64,000 nucleotides of DNA, taken from the NCBI RefSeq assembly GCF_026151335.1, contig NZ_JAMQPP010000008.1, one strand, 5' to 3'. Origin of the DNA: Leptospira_A soteropolitanensis. Lineage in GTDB: Bacteria > Spirochaetota > Leptospiria > Leptospirales > Leptospiraceae. Made by a program: the position numbers and the translations under genes. The notes beneath the pieces were generated by a model. That model saw only the letters and a program-made list of their open reading frames with translations, did no database searches and was not told where the DNA came from. How positions within the stretch are numbered: position 1 is the first letter of the stretch; each line of letters begins with the position of its first letter. Positions 54,509 through 62,416 of the stretch are shown here, one piece after another.

Positions 54509-54985
54509 ATGGCAAAAAGCAAACTACTAGAAATGCATAATGTCGGTATTGTTGTTGAATCACTCGACAATGCCATTTCTTTTTTCCAAGAAATCGGGTT
54601 AACACTGGAAGGCCGTATGGTCGTTGCTGGCGAGTGGGCAGGGAAAGTCACAGGACTTAAGGATCAGGAAGTAGAGATTGCCATGATGGTTACCCCAGAT
54701 GGACACACTCGCATTGAACTCTCTCAATTTATTTCCCCGAAAACAATCGCAGACCACAGAACCGCTCCTGTCAATTCGCTTGGTTATCTTCGGATCATGT
54801 TTAGAGTGGACAACCTAGAAGAATTAATAACACGACTCAAGAAACACGGTACCACAGTAGTAGGAGAAGTTGTATTATTTGAAAATATATACAAACTCTG
54901 TTACATTCGGGGAGTGGAAGGAATCCTCATTGGACTTGCCGAACAAATTGGAACCCAAACAGCTACAGATTTATTAGAAAACTAA
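54509..54985 (+). CDS. VOC (glyoxalase/dioxygenase) superfamily protein
   Basis: 158 residues with the beta-alpha-beta-beta-beta pattern of the vicinal-oxygen-chelate fold: MHNVGIVVESLDNAISFFQEIGL, then RIELSQFISPKT, a repeat NSLGYLRIMFRVDNLEELITRLKKHG and GVEGILIGLAEQIG. Members include glyoxalase I, dioxygenases and epimerases; the metal ligands His (in MHNVGIV) and Glu (RIELSQF, GVEGILI) fit, so it could be metal-dependent. A GGAAG ribosome-binding site precedes the ATG. No partner identified. Confidence 0.85.
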   Translation: MAKSKLLEMHNVGIVVESLDNAISFFQEIGLTLEGRMVVAGEWAGKVTGLKDQEVEIAMMVTPDGHTRIELSQFISPKTIADHRTAPVNSLGYLRIMFRVDNLEELITRLKKHGTTVVGEVVLFENIYKLCYIRGVEGILIGLAEQIGTQTATDLLEN

Positions 54986-55082
54986 ATGGAATCAATTCTT
55001 ATCAAATCATAATTCCAGACTATTTCTTGCATAGTTCGCGATAAGAGATATTGAATAATGATAATCGGGGATCACTACAACT

Positions 55083-55712
55083 ATGAAACTTACATATCCA
55101 ATATTGTTTCTTGTTTTATTTTCAAATTGCACTCGATATATACTTTCACCTGGCATCAACTCAGATTTAGCCGTCACAATCAATGAGACCAAAAATCCAA
55201 CTGACAATAGTAAATATAAATTATATGTTTTTAAACTGAGTGATGAAAATTTAGAATTAGCTTTGTTTGATATAAATAACTTTTCCTCACTAAATCCAAA
55301 CTTTAATAAAAACTTGGTAGAGATTTCGAAAGATATTAAAATATCCAACTTCGCATTCATCATCGAAGTCTTCGCAGAAAACGGATTAGAAGATTTAAAC
55401 AGGCTAAATGAAATCGAAATTGATAATCCCGATTGTACAGCGACCAAATATGAAATTTATCGTTACGATTATATCAAATTCGTCCTACTGCGAGGGAAAA
55501 GAGAAAATATTTATCCAAAATTACCTGAAGAAAAATACCAATTGGAATTTCAACCGAGAATGGCTAACGTCGAAATCACAGAACTTCCGAGAAAACGTAT
55601 CCTAATTTATTTCGATCCATCATGTAATCCAACCCATACTAGAAAAATTAACTTCAAAATAAAATCACAAAAAAACATTAAGTATTCGATAGAATTATCT
55701 AGTGCCACCTAA
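55083..55712 (+). CDS. Lipoprotein of unknown function (209 aa)
   Basis: A signal peptide ends in LFSNC, a loose lipobox, so it is probably a lipoprotein. The mature part has strand-rich segments (VTINETKNPTDNSKYKLYVFKL) and a pair of cysteines far apart (NPDCTATK, DPSCNPTH) that could form a disulfide. Not recognised. Its Shine-Dalgarno is not evident. It ends 74 bp before the second 5S unit. Confidence 0.6.
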   Translation: MKLTYPILFLVLFSNCTRYILSPGINSDLAVTINETKNPTDNSKYKLYVFKLSDENLELALFDINNFSSLNPNFNKNLVEISKDIKISNFAFIIEVFAENGLEDLNRLNEIEIDNPDCTATKYEIYRYDYIKFVLLRGKRENIYPKLPEEKYQLEFQPRMANVEITELPRKRILIYFDPSCNPTHTRKINFKIKSQKNIKYSIELSSAT

Positions 55713-55825
55713 CAAGATTCGAAAACCTTGCTCCCTATGGGCCGCAAGTCTGTCATTTCGCGAACAGTTTATACTCGTCGTACTATTGGGCTTTATAAAA
55801 ATATTTAATAAAAAGAACAGATTCA

Positions 55826-55874
55826 CCCGGCAATCATGCCGGAAAAAATAGAGCAAGACACCTTGCTCTATATT
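55826..55874. terminator. Hairpin pair downstream of 5S rRNA (copy B)
   Basis: CCGGCA/TGCCGG and the TAGAGCAAG-ACAC-CTTGCTCTA hairpin are conserved from copy A. The distal arm has an A instead of T inside its T run. Confidence 0.65.
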
Positions 55875-55933
55875 TGAGGTAGCGACCGCTACTGCGAGTC
55901 GCGGACATTAGCCGGCTCACACAACGCTCTACA

Positions 55934-55966
55934 AATAAAAAAAGCGCTCACTTTCGCAAACGCTTT
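55934..55966 (-). terminator. Intrinsic terminator of 5S rRNA (copy B)
   Basis: Minus strand AAAGCGTTTGC-GAAA-GTGAGCGCTTT followed by a T run; the C-to-T change relative to copy A leaves a G-U pair, so the stem is preserved. Confidence 0.85.
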
Positions 55967-55985
55967 TTAAAGGATTATAAGTGCT

Positions 55986-56103
55986 AACCCGGCAATGTCC
56001 TACTCTCCCATTGAGCGAACCCAATAGTACCATCGGCGATGAGAAGCTTGACTTCCGTGTTCGGAATGGGAACGGGTATGGCCTTCTCTCCATAATCACC
56101 AGG
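55986..56103 (-). rRNA. rrf: 5S ribosomal RNA (copy B)
   Basis: 118 nt on the minus strand, identical to copy A along its whole length as far as I could compare. Its upstream region differs from copy A (no outer-membrane gene; a GyrI-like gene is divergent). A TTGACT element lies at 56136-56141 on the minus strand, with no clear -10 box. Confidence 0.95.
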
Positions 56104-56194
56104 AGTAATTACCATGTGTACAGAGAGCTTCGGTTAGTCAAACTCTTCTTTAAGAAAAGGTTGCGTTTTTTTAGCAAACTGAAACTTTTTCTTT

Positions 56195-56659
56195 ATGTCG
56201 GAACTGACAGAACCACTAGTAAAAACGAAGACTTTCACGGTAATGGGAATTCGGATTCGGACTTCCAACGTTGCTGGTGATGCCGATGTTAAAATACCAG
56301 CCGTGTATTCCAGGTTTTATAAAGAAGACATACCGAAACAAATGGAAGTTTTAAGAAAATTTGATCCCCTTTTTGGTGTGTATTTCAATTATGCATCGGA
56401 TGAAAATGGGGCTTACGATTTTTTGTTAGGTTATGCCGTGGAACCGGATGCAAATCCGCTACCAGGAATGGAGAAGGTAGAAATAGTTCCACAAAACGGT
56501 CGTTATTTTCAAATCCAACCAGGAGCACCAGAAGAAGTAGTTCCTAAATTCTGGGCAGAAATTTGGAACCATCCGGAAATTCCCAAAATTAGAACCTACC
56601 AAATGGATTGGGAAGAATATTCAGAAGCGGGGATTCGAGTTTTTCTTTCGACAAAATAA
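56195..56659 (+). CDS. GyrI/effector-binding-domain protein
   Basis: 154 residues with the SOUL/GyrI-like effector-binding pattern: FTVMGIRIRTSN, AVYSRFYKEDIP, DPLFGVYFNYASDENGAYDFLLGYAVEP and a Gly-rich turn, then EEVVPKFWAEIWNHPE. The same module is the ligand-binding part of AraC/MerR multidrug regulators and of stand-alone GyrI (gyrase inhibitor). There is no DNA-binding domain, so it is a stand-alone binding protein. Start ATG has no evident Shine-Dalgarno. Confidence 0.85.
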   Translation: MSELTEPLVKTKTFTVMGIRIRTSNVAGDADVKIPAVYSRFYKEDIPKQMEVLRKFDPLFGVYFNYASDENGAYDFLLGYAVEPDANPLPGMEKVEIVPQNGRYFQIQPGAPEEVVPKFWAEIWNHPEIPKIRTYQMDWEEYSEAGIRVFLSTK

Positions 56660-56688
56660 ATTAACGAAAGGTTTTTTTAGGACAATTG

Positions 56689-57465
56689 TTAAATTGTATT
56701 GATAACAGAATCTTTTGAATCTTCCTCTAGTTTTGAAACCTCTACTTTTTTTTCCAAAACTTGTTCCCGCCAATCATTTACAACCCAAACCCAAATTCCG
56801 ACAAAAAGTGAGGTAGCAATCCAAAGACCGATCGTGGAACCAGGAATTAAAAGGAAATCTACGACCCCATGTTGCCATACGGCTAATACAAATCCGAAAC
56901 CAATATATAGTTTTTTCATCGTTTTATCCGTTTTAGTATTACTCTTTAAAAGGAATAATGAAAAACAAAGATTGATCAGTAAGTGTATATTTGAGGAATG
57001 AATCGTTCTTGCAAAAAATAGATCTAATTTCTTTTCTTCAGGTTCCCTAGCTATATAATGAGTATTTTCGATAAAAGAAAATCCCATTGCAACAAAAGCA
57101 CCAAACAAAACAACTGCGGGAGAAAACAATTTTGACTTTTTGTCATAACCGAATAGGAAAGACAAAATCATAATAAAAAAGATTTTAAATGTCTCCTCCA
57201 TTATCCCTGCTTGTATAAAAGCCAAATGTGCAGTTTGTGTTAACATACTTACCTTTTTTTTTGGCATAAAATCTGTTTCAGGCCAAAGGATCGGGTGAAG
57301 TCTTAAGATTAAATCAGTCGAAAGCCAACCAAAGAACAAAGCTAAAAAAATACCTAAAATTTCCTGCCATCCCTTTTTCGGTTTGTACGCTTTCCAAATC
57401 ACAATGGCCCAAGGAACAACTGTCAAAGATCCAATGAAATAATCGAATATATCCACTTCTTTCAT
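56689..57465 (-). CDS. PrsW-type intramembrane metalloprotease
   Basis: About eight TM segments and the PrsW signatures in order: MEETFK (EExxK, about residues 91-95), FIENTHY (FxxxE-type, about 130), FARTIHSSNIH (RxxxH-type, about 150) and WQHGVVDFLL (HxxxD, about 199-205). These are the metal-ligand positions of the family, which cleaves membrane proteins such as the anti-sigma RsiW in Bacillus. Its start overlaps the stop of the TonB-like gene (ATGA), so the two are translationally coupled. Substrate unknown; the partner gene is one candidate. Confidence 0.88.
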   Translation of the reverse strand: MKEVDIFDYFIGSLTVVPWAIVIWKAYKPKKGWQEILGIFLALFFGWLSTDLILRLHPILWPETDFMPKKKVSMLTQTAHLAFIQAGIMEETFKIFFIMILSFLFGYDKKSKLFSPAVVLFGAFVAMGFSFIENTHYIAREPEEKKLDLFFARTIHSSNIHLLINLCFSLFLLKSNTKTDKTMKKLYIGFGFVLAVWQHGVVDFLLIPGSTIGLWIATSLFVGIWVWVVNDWREQVLEKKVEVSKLEEDSKDSVINTI

Positions 57466-59270
57466 TCTGGTAACTCTTCCATATAACGGCCGTCAAATAA
57501 GTTGATCATTTCTTTTTGCAAAGGTGTGGGAACAAATTCTGGGTCGATAGGACCATTCCAAAACAGTTCCGTCACACGAATGTCGTTTTTAGTTCCTGGT
57601 GGTGGCATGAGTGGTCCTAAACTTTCTACAAGCTGCAAAGTCCGTAAATCTTGGTCTGGATAATCCGAAGCTTCCACAATTTCCACATCGATCACATCCC
57701 CATCTTGGGTAATGGTATAAGCAACCACAGATGAATATGGATGTGGTGCCTTAGCCCAATAATCCATATAACTTTCAGGGATACGCATCTTTGCAGAAAT
57801 ATAATTTGAGTAAGTAGGAGGAACTTTTTTACCCCGAATTTTTTTGATATATCCTTTGACCGGGCCACTATCGGCCACTTTTTCATTGGAGATTTTTTCC
57901 CCTTTTTCTTTGTTTTCCGTTTCGTTTCCAGTAACGATTCCCCCGTTTAATCCCTTTGTATCCTCTGGGACATTGGGATCGATGAAATAGAATTCCATTT
58001 TTTCTGGTTGGAAGTGGTTATTTTTTTGTGAAGACTGGTCTTTCTTTTTGGTCCGCTGGAGTGTGATTGGAATTAGAAAAACAAGACAAATTAGAATCAA
58101 ATGGAAGAGTAAAGAGAGTGGTAATATATTTCGAAAGCCTTTTCGTAAACCTGGTTTAAAAAAAGGTTCGGAATCACCAACTTTATCTTCTTTCACTCCT
58201 AAGTTTTCTAAACTAAACGACTTTTCTAGAAGGTAAGAAGAATAAAAATAAATTCCAATAAGTGCTGAAACCGAAAATACCGCATAGGCAATGTTTTGTG
58301 AGGAGATAAAAAAATCTTTATCGGGAACTCCGGGTTTTAATCCAAATCCAGCCAAAAACTGAATCCCAAAAATGGGGCTTAGGTAAGAAAAGACCCAAAC
58401 AGCAGAGAATAAAAACAAAAGTAAGGTCAAAAATAAAATCGGAAATCCTCGCCAGTATTCATAAACGTAAACATGTCCAAAACCAGGAAGGATACGGTCA
58501 CGAAATTTTGCTTTTTCTTTTACAACAAGTTCTAAACGGAATGGGAATCTTGTCTGGGAAGTTACCGCTTTTTTCCAACGTTCGCGAATACGAATTCCCT
58601 CCATATAACGCAAGTAAGCTCCTGCAACAAGAGAAGGGATTTTGTTTCGATTGAAATTCAAAAGCAAAATACACAAAGAAATAGAATAATTAAATACAAA
58701 TTGGTATACATCCACAAGTGGTGCCAGTGGCGAAAGAGATTTATTAGGATGTAATTTTTCTGAAAGGATCTGAAATCCAAAATTTAGTAAAAGAGCAAGA
58801 AACAAAACAAGTAATATTGTATCAAACTTAGCATCACGAATCCGCATATCTGTCCGGATTGTATCATAAGGATTTTTCGTTTGTAATCGTGCCGATCTTA
58901 TCGATTCTCTTTTTCTGTTTCGTTTTCGGCTATGAATGTAGTTGGCAAACAGGAGGAAAAAACAAACTAATACAAATCCAATTTTTAGCTGAAGACTTCT
59001 TGCATCCTTTGCCAAAAATTCGTTGATCACTGCTTCCCATTCCAACCCCGACCTGTGCAGAAGTTCTATTGGATAAAAAATAACCCAAGAAAGGATATAA
59101 ACAGCCATTACTGCTAAAGCCCGAAGTCGGAGACGAAATTCTCCAGGGAATGCAAAAAGAACACCCAAAGCCAAAAATGGTCCAAGAGAAAATAGAGGGG
59201 ACATCCAAAGAAAGAAGGTTAAGGATTTTTTAGCCCAAGGAGAGAGTGATTTTAAGTTTGCCGAATCCAT
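57462..59270 (-). CDS. Multi-TM protein with C-terminal TonB-like domain
   Basis: 602 residues. Residues 1-400 have roughly eight or nine TM helices in groups separated by a basic cytoplasmic loop (NKIPSLVAGAYLRYMEG). A Lys/Glu-rich segment (about 430-480) could span the periplasm. The C-terminus (about 500-580) matches the TonB_C pattern: a hydrophobic strand (VVAYTITQDGDVIDVEIVEAS) then a helix and GPLMPPPGTKNDIRV. Classical TonB has one TM, so this is an unusual architecture. No ExbB/ExbD is adjacent. It starts 54 bp from the divergent glycyl-tRNA synthetase. Confidence 0.75.
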   Translation of the reverse strand: MDSANLKSLSPWAKKSLTFFLWMSPLFSLGPFLALGVLFAFPGEFRLRLRALAVMAVYILSWVIFYPIELLHRSGLEWEAVINEFLAKDARSLQLKIGFVLVCFFLLFANYIHSRKRNRKRESIRSARLQTKNPYDTIRTDMRIRDAKFDTILLVLFLALLLNFGFQILSEKLHPNKSLSPLAPLVDVYQFVFNYSISLCILLLNFNRNKIPSLVAGAYLRYMEGIRIRERWKKAVTSQTRFPFRLELVVKEKAKFRDRILPGFGHVYVYEYWRGFPILFLTLLLFLFSAVWVFSYLSPIFGIQFLAGFGLKPGVPDKDFFISSQNIAYAVFSVSALIGIYFYSSYLLEKSFSLENLGVKEDKVGDSEPFFKPGLRKGFRNILPLSLLFHLILICLVFLIPITLQRTKKKDQSSQKNNHFQPEKMEFYFIDPNVPEDTKGLNGGIVTGNETENKEKGEKISNEKVADSGPVKGYIKKIRGKKVPPTYSNYISAKMRIPESYMDYWAKAPHPYSSVVAYTITQDGDVIDVEIVEASDYPDQDLRTLQLVESLGPLMPPPGTKNDIRVTELFWNGPIDPEFVPTPLQKEMINLFDGRYMEELPE

Positions 59271-59324
59271 TCTTTAGTCTTATCTCAAGGAAAATACTTT
59301 GAATTTTCGTGGAAAACAAAAAAT

Positions 59325-60734
59325 TTGGCGGATATGGCACAGCCGAAAGAGAAAGAAGAACAGTCGCTAAAACCCATCGTCGCAGTCTCCAAAAGAAGGG
59401 GATTTGTTTTCCCAGGTTCCGAAATTTACGGAGGCCTCTCCAATACCTTTGACTATGGCCCAAATGGAATTGAAGTATTAAACAATCTAAAACGGCTTTG
59501 GTGGGAATACTTTGTGCATAGACGTGACGATGTTTTGGGCCTTGATTCCTCAATTCTCCTCCACCCTCGCGTTTGGGAAGCTTCAGGCCATATCTCCAAC
59601 TTTAATGATCCTTTAATGGATTGTAAAAAATGTAAAACTCGGGTGCGAGTGGATAAGTTTTTGGAGGATAAAGAAGGGGACGGAGCAGCCACAGGCAAAA
59701 GTTTAGAAGAACTGACTAGTATCATTCGAGATAAAGCCTACGCCTGCCCCACTTGTGGAACTGTAGGTAGTTTCACTGATGCTCGTCAGTTTAATTTAAT
59801 GTTTAAAACATCTCACGGCGCATCGGAAGAAGGAGCCACAGACATTTACCTTCGCCCGGAAACAGCCCAAGGTATTTTTATTAACTTTAAAAACGTAACT
59901 CAAATTGCTCGGAAAAAAGTTCCCTTTGGCATTGCCCAAGTGGGAAAATCATTCCGTAACGAAATTATGGCCCGCCAATTTATATTTCGAACCCGTGAAT
60001 TCGAACAAATGGAAATGGAATTTTTCTGTGAACCAGGCACTCAAAAAGAATGGTTCAAGTATTGGGTGGACTATTGTATGGACTGGCTTGTCAATGTGGT
60101 AGGACTAAAAAAAGAAAACCTACGTGTGAGAGAACATGCCAAGGAAGAACTTTCTTTTTATAGTGATTCCACAAGCGATATCGAATACAAATACCCTTTT
60201 GGATGGGGCGAACTTTGGGGTGTTGCTTCCAGAACCGATTATGACCTCACCCAACATGAAAAATTTTCTTCCGAAGATCTTAAGTATCATGATTTGGATG
60301 GAAAGAAAAAATACCTTCCTTATGTAGTAGAGCCTGCACTTGGTCTTAACCGACTGTTTTTAGCAGTTTTATGTGATGCTTACGAAGAAGAAAAGTTGGA
60401 AAAAGACGAAGTACGAACCATATTACGTTTTGGAAAAAGAGTGAGCCCTATGAAAGTGGCCATTTTCCCTTTGATGAAAAAAGACGGACTCGATTCCAAA
60501 GCCAAAGAAATTTATGCTGACCTTCGCAATCACTGGTATGTAGACTACGATGATAGTGGAGCCATTGGGAAAAGGTATCGTCGTCATGATGAAATTGGAA
60601 CTCCATTCTGTGTCACTGTAGATTACGATACCATGAATGATGGAACAGTGACGGTTAGGGAAAGAGATTCTATGAAACAAGAACGAATCCCAGTAACAGA
60701 GCTAAAAAGTTACCTCATCAATCGAATAGTATAG
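59325..60734 (+). CDS. glyQS: Glycyl-tRNA synthetase (alpha2 type)
   Basis: Charges tRNA-Gly; 469 residues, single-chain eukaryote/archaea-like type. Class II motifs: motif 1 area GLSNTFDYGPNGIEVLNNLKRLWW, motif 2 IAQVGKSFRNEI followed by FIFRTREFEQME, motif 3 PYVVEPALGLNRLFLAVL. A zinc-ribbon-like pair, CKKC and CPTC, lies in between. The C-terminal anticodon-binding domain is present (RYRRHDEIGTPFCVTVDYD). I list the TTG at 59325; the ATG at 59334 is in frame 3 codons later and equally possible, with weak ribosome-binding signals for both. Confidence 0.95.
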   Translation: MADMAQPKEKEEQSLKPIVAVSKRRGFVFPGSEIYGGLSNTFDYGPNGIEVLNNLKRLWWEYFVHRRDDVLGLDSSILLHPRVWEASGHISNFNDPLMDCKKCKTRVRVDKFLEDKEGDGAATGKSLEELTSIIRDKAYACPTCGTVGSFTDARQFNLMFKTSHGASEEGATDIYLRPETAQGIFINFKNVTQIARKKVPFGIAQVGKSFRNEIMARQFIFRTREFEQMEMEFFCEPGTQKEWFKYWVDYCMDWLVNVVGLKKENLRVREHAKEELSFYSDSTSDIEYKYPFGWGELWGVASRTDYDLTQHEKFSSEDLKYHDLDGKKKYLPYVVEPALGLNRLFLAVLCDAYEEEKLEKDEVRTILRFGKRVSPMKVAIFPLMKKDGLDSKAKEIYADLRNHWYVDYDDSGAIGKRYRRHDEIGTPFCVTVDYDTMNDGTVTVRERDSMKQERIPVTELKSYLINRIV

Positions 60735-61205
60735 GTGATTCGAGAATTAACAGAATCCGATAGAAACCAAACCATCGAACTTGTAAATCAGTTTTACCGC
60801 AAAGTAAACGAACTCGAGTTAGATGGTTTGTTTCGCATACGCCCCCGCGCTGCCACAAAGTTCACCGACATATATTTCAAACTCATTGGAACTGGAAAAG
60901 TCTATATGCGTGGTTACTTTGAAGAGAAGGAGCTTGTATCCTTACTGATTGGACGGGTGGAGGAAAAACCACATCTCGAAGAAGAAAGAAGCCTATTTAT
61001 CGATCTTGCTGTCACCAAACTCGGTAAAAAGAAAAAAGGCTATATGTCTGCCCTTTTAAAAGATGTCGATCTTTGGTGCAAAGAAACTTCGATTCCTTCG
61101 ATCGAACTCCGGGCGATCTTACAAAACGAAGAAGCCGTAAAATTCTGGGACAAATCCTCCTTTGAAAGGTTTTACATTCGGTACCGCAAGCGAGTGGGCG
61201 ACTAA
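60735..61205 (+). CDS. GNAT-family N-acetyltransferase
   Basis: 156 residues. GNAT elements: RELTESDRNQTIELVNQFYRK, a central strand ending LFIDLAVTKLGKKKKGYMSALLKDVDLWC (acetyl-CoA-binding loop KLGKKKKG) and RAILQNEEAVKFWDKSSFERFYIRYRKRV. Starts at GTG immediately after the glyQS stop codon, so it is cotranscribed with it. The substrate amine is unknown. Confidence 0.82.
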   Translation: MIRELTESDRNQTIELVNQFYRKVNELELDGLFRIRPRAATKFTDIYFKLIGTGKVYMRGYFEEKELVSLLIGRVEEKPHLEEERSLFIDLAVTKLGKKKKGYMSALLKDVDLWCKETSIPSIELRAILQNEEAVKFWDKSSFERFYIRYRKRVGD

Positions 61206-61391
61206 GTTCCTACCGATTTTCTACCAGTCTGCCGCTGACCACAAACTTCCTTAACAGCCCTATCTAAATTCAAGAGTCTCCCTATATACAGGATTTACCC
61301 ATTTTTTTTTAATTTGTAGTGAAAATATCCTTGCCTCAAATAAGTCATTTTGACACAGTTTTATCTTAGAAAATTCAGAGGTGAAATATTT

Positions 61392-62321
61392 ATGATCCGA
61401 AAAAGTCTTTTAGCCTTTTTTGTAACAGCCGTTATGGCAACTTCCGTCCAAGCTAGTTCTGGTTCTTCCTCCAAACCGCTTGCAGGCACTTATCCCATTA
61501 TCCTTTCACATGGTCTTTTTGGTTGGGGCGAAAACTCTGGTGGCATCATCAGCATCGTCAACTATTGGGGCGGAACCGATGATTACCTCAGAAGCCAAGG
61601 GGCAACTGTTTTTGCTCCAACTAAAACAGCGGCTAACTCCAATGAAGTGCGTGCTCAGGAACTAAAAGCAGCCATTCTTACTTATGCAGCTGCAACAAAC
61701 TACAACGGTAAATTTCACATCCTTGGCCATTCCCAGGGTGGACTAGATAGCCGTTATATGGTTTCTAACTTAGGACTTGCTGGTCGCACTGCTACGCTCA
61801 CAACTCTAAACACTCCGCACTACGGATCACCAATTGCTGATATTGTAAAGACTGTCCTTCCTAGTTGGATCCAACCATTTGTTGCAAGTATCGTCGAAAC
61901 ACTCGTAAAAATTGTATACGGTGGAACCAACCAACAAAATGCCCTTGCTGCACTCTCTTCTCTAAGTAAAGAAGGACTTAGTTCTTTCAATGCCTATACT
62001 CCTAACAATTCTGCAGTGAAGTATTTCTCATACGGATCTTCGATCACAATTCCAGACCTCATCCAACACCCTCTTATGGGCATCCTTCATCCCGCTTGTG
62101 GCGCTGGTGGACTTTTCCAAGGACAAGGATTTACTAACGATGGACTTGTTCCACTTTCTTCTCAAAAATGGGGAACTTGGAAAGGTGGCCCATCTTATGG
62201 AATCTTGACAACAGGAATCGATCACTTACAAGTATCAAACACTCTCCGCTCTGGAAGTCTTTGGTACGATGTGGAAGGTTTTTATTTGAATATGGCTTCT
62301 AACATGAAGGCAAACCAATAG
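61392..62321 (+). CDS. lip: Secreted triacylglycerol lipase
   Basis: I start it at MIRKSLLAFF (61392), with AGAGGTGA at proper distance; the longer frame is not needed. The signal peptide (MIRKSLLAFFVTAVMATSVQA) is followed by family I lipase marks: YPIILSHGLFGWGE (oxyanion), GHSQGG with Ser about 113, and late Asp/His candidates (FTNDGLVPLSSQ, IDHLQVSN). The fold resembles Pseudomonas/Burkholderia family I lipases, which need a dedicated foldase; a foldase-like gene follows. Expected to be exported through a type-2 route after periplasmic folding. Substrate chain length unknown. Confidence 0.92.
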   Translation: MIRKSLLAFFVTAVMATSVQASSGSSSKPLAGTYPIILSHGLFGWGENSGGIISIVNYWGGTDDYLRSQGATVFAPTKTAANSNEVRAQELKAAILTYAAATNYNGKFHILGHSQGGLDSRYMVSNLGLAGRTATLTTLNTPHYGSPIADIVKTVLPSWIQPFVASIVETLVKIVYGGTNQQNALAALSSLSKEGLSSFNAYTPNNSAVKYFSYGSSITIPDLIQHPLMGILHPACGAGGLFQGQGFTNDGLVPLSSQKWGTWKGGPSYGILTTGIDHLQVSNTLRSGSLWYDVEGFYLNMASNMKANQ

Positions 62322-62341
62322 TTCACTCCTGATGTTTTTTT

Positions 62342-62371
62342 AAAAAACCCAAGCACTCGCTTGGGTTTTTT
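62342..62371 (+). terminator. Strong intrinsic terminator between lipase and foldase genes
   Basis: AAAAAACCCAAGC-ACTC-GCTTGGGTTTTTT is a perfect 13-bp stem with a 4-nt loop followed by T. It lies 21 bp after the lipase stop codon and 46 bp before the foldase-like gene, so the latter should be expressed mainly by read-through or from its own promoter. Confidence 0.88.
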
Positions 62372-62416
62372 TGTTTCCAGAAGTATCAATCCATCCTTTA
62401 CTACGAACCATCTCCT

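Larger units (their letters stand above)
55786..56115 (-). repeat. Direct repeat copy B of the 5S rRNA unit
   Basis: About 330 bp, same content and orientation as copy A (49041-49368). The two copies bracket about 6.4 kb. In copy B one stem mismatch has arisen in the 14-bp hairpin (CTATATTT), and the terminator retains pairing through a G-U. Confidence 0.95.

Noticed and set aside
55713..55785. GC-richer stretch with CTTGC/GCAAG arms resembling an integron attC or an insertion-sequence remnant
   Set aside because: Only short inverted arms are present, with no integrase, transposase or target-site duplication nearby.
55981..56280. Plus-strand ORF across 5S copy B
   Set aside because: It reads antisense through the rRNA gene and has no start signal; the rRNA explains the sequence.
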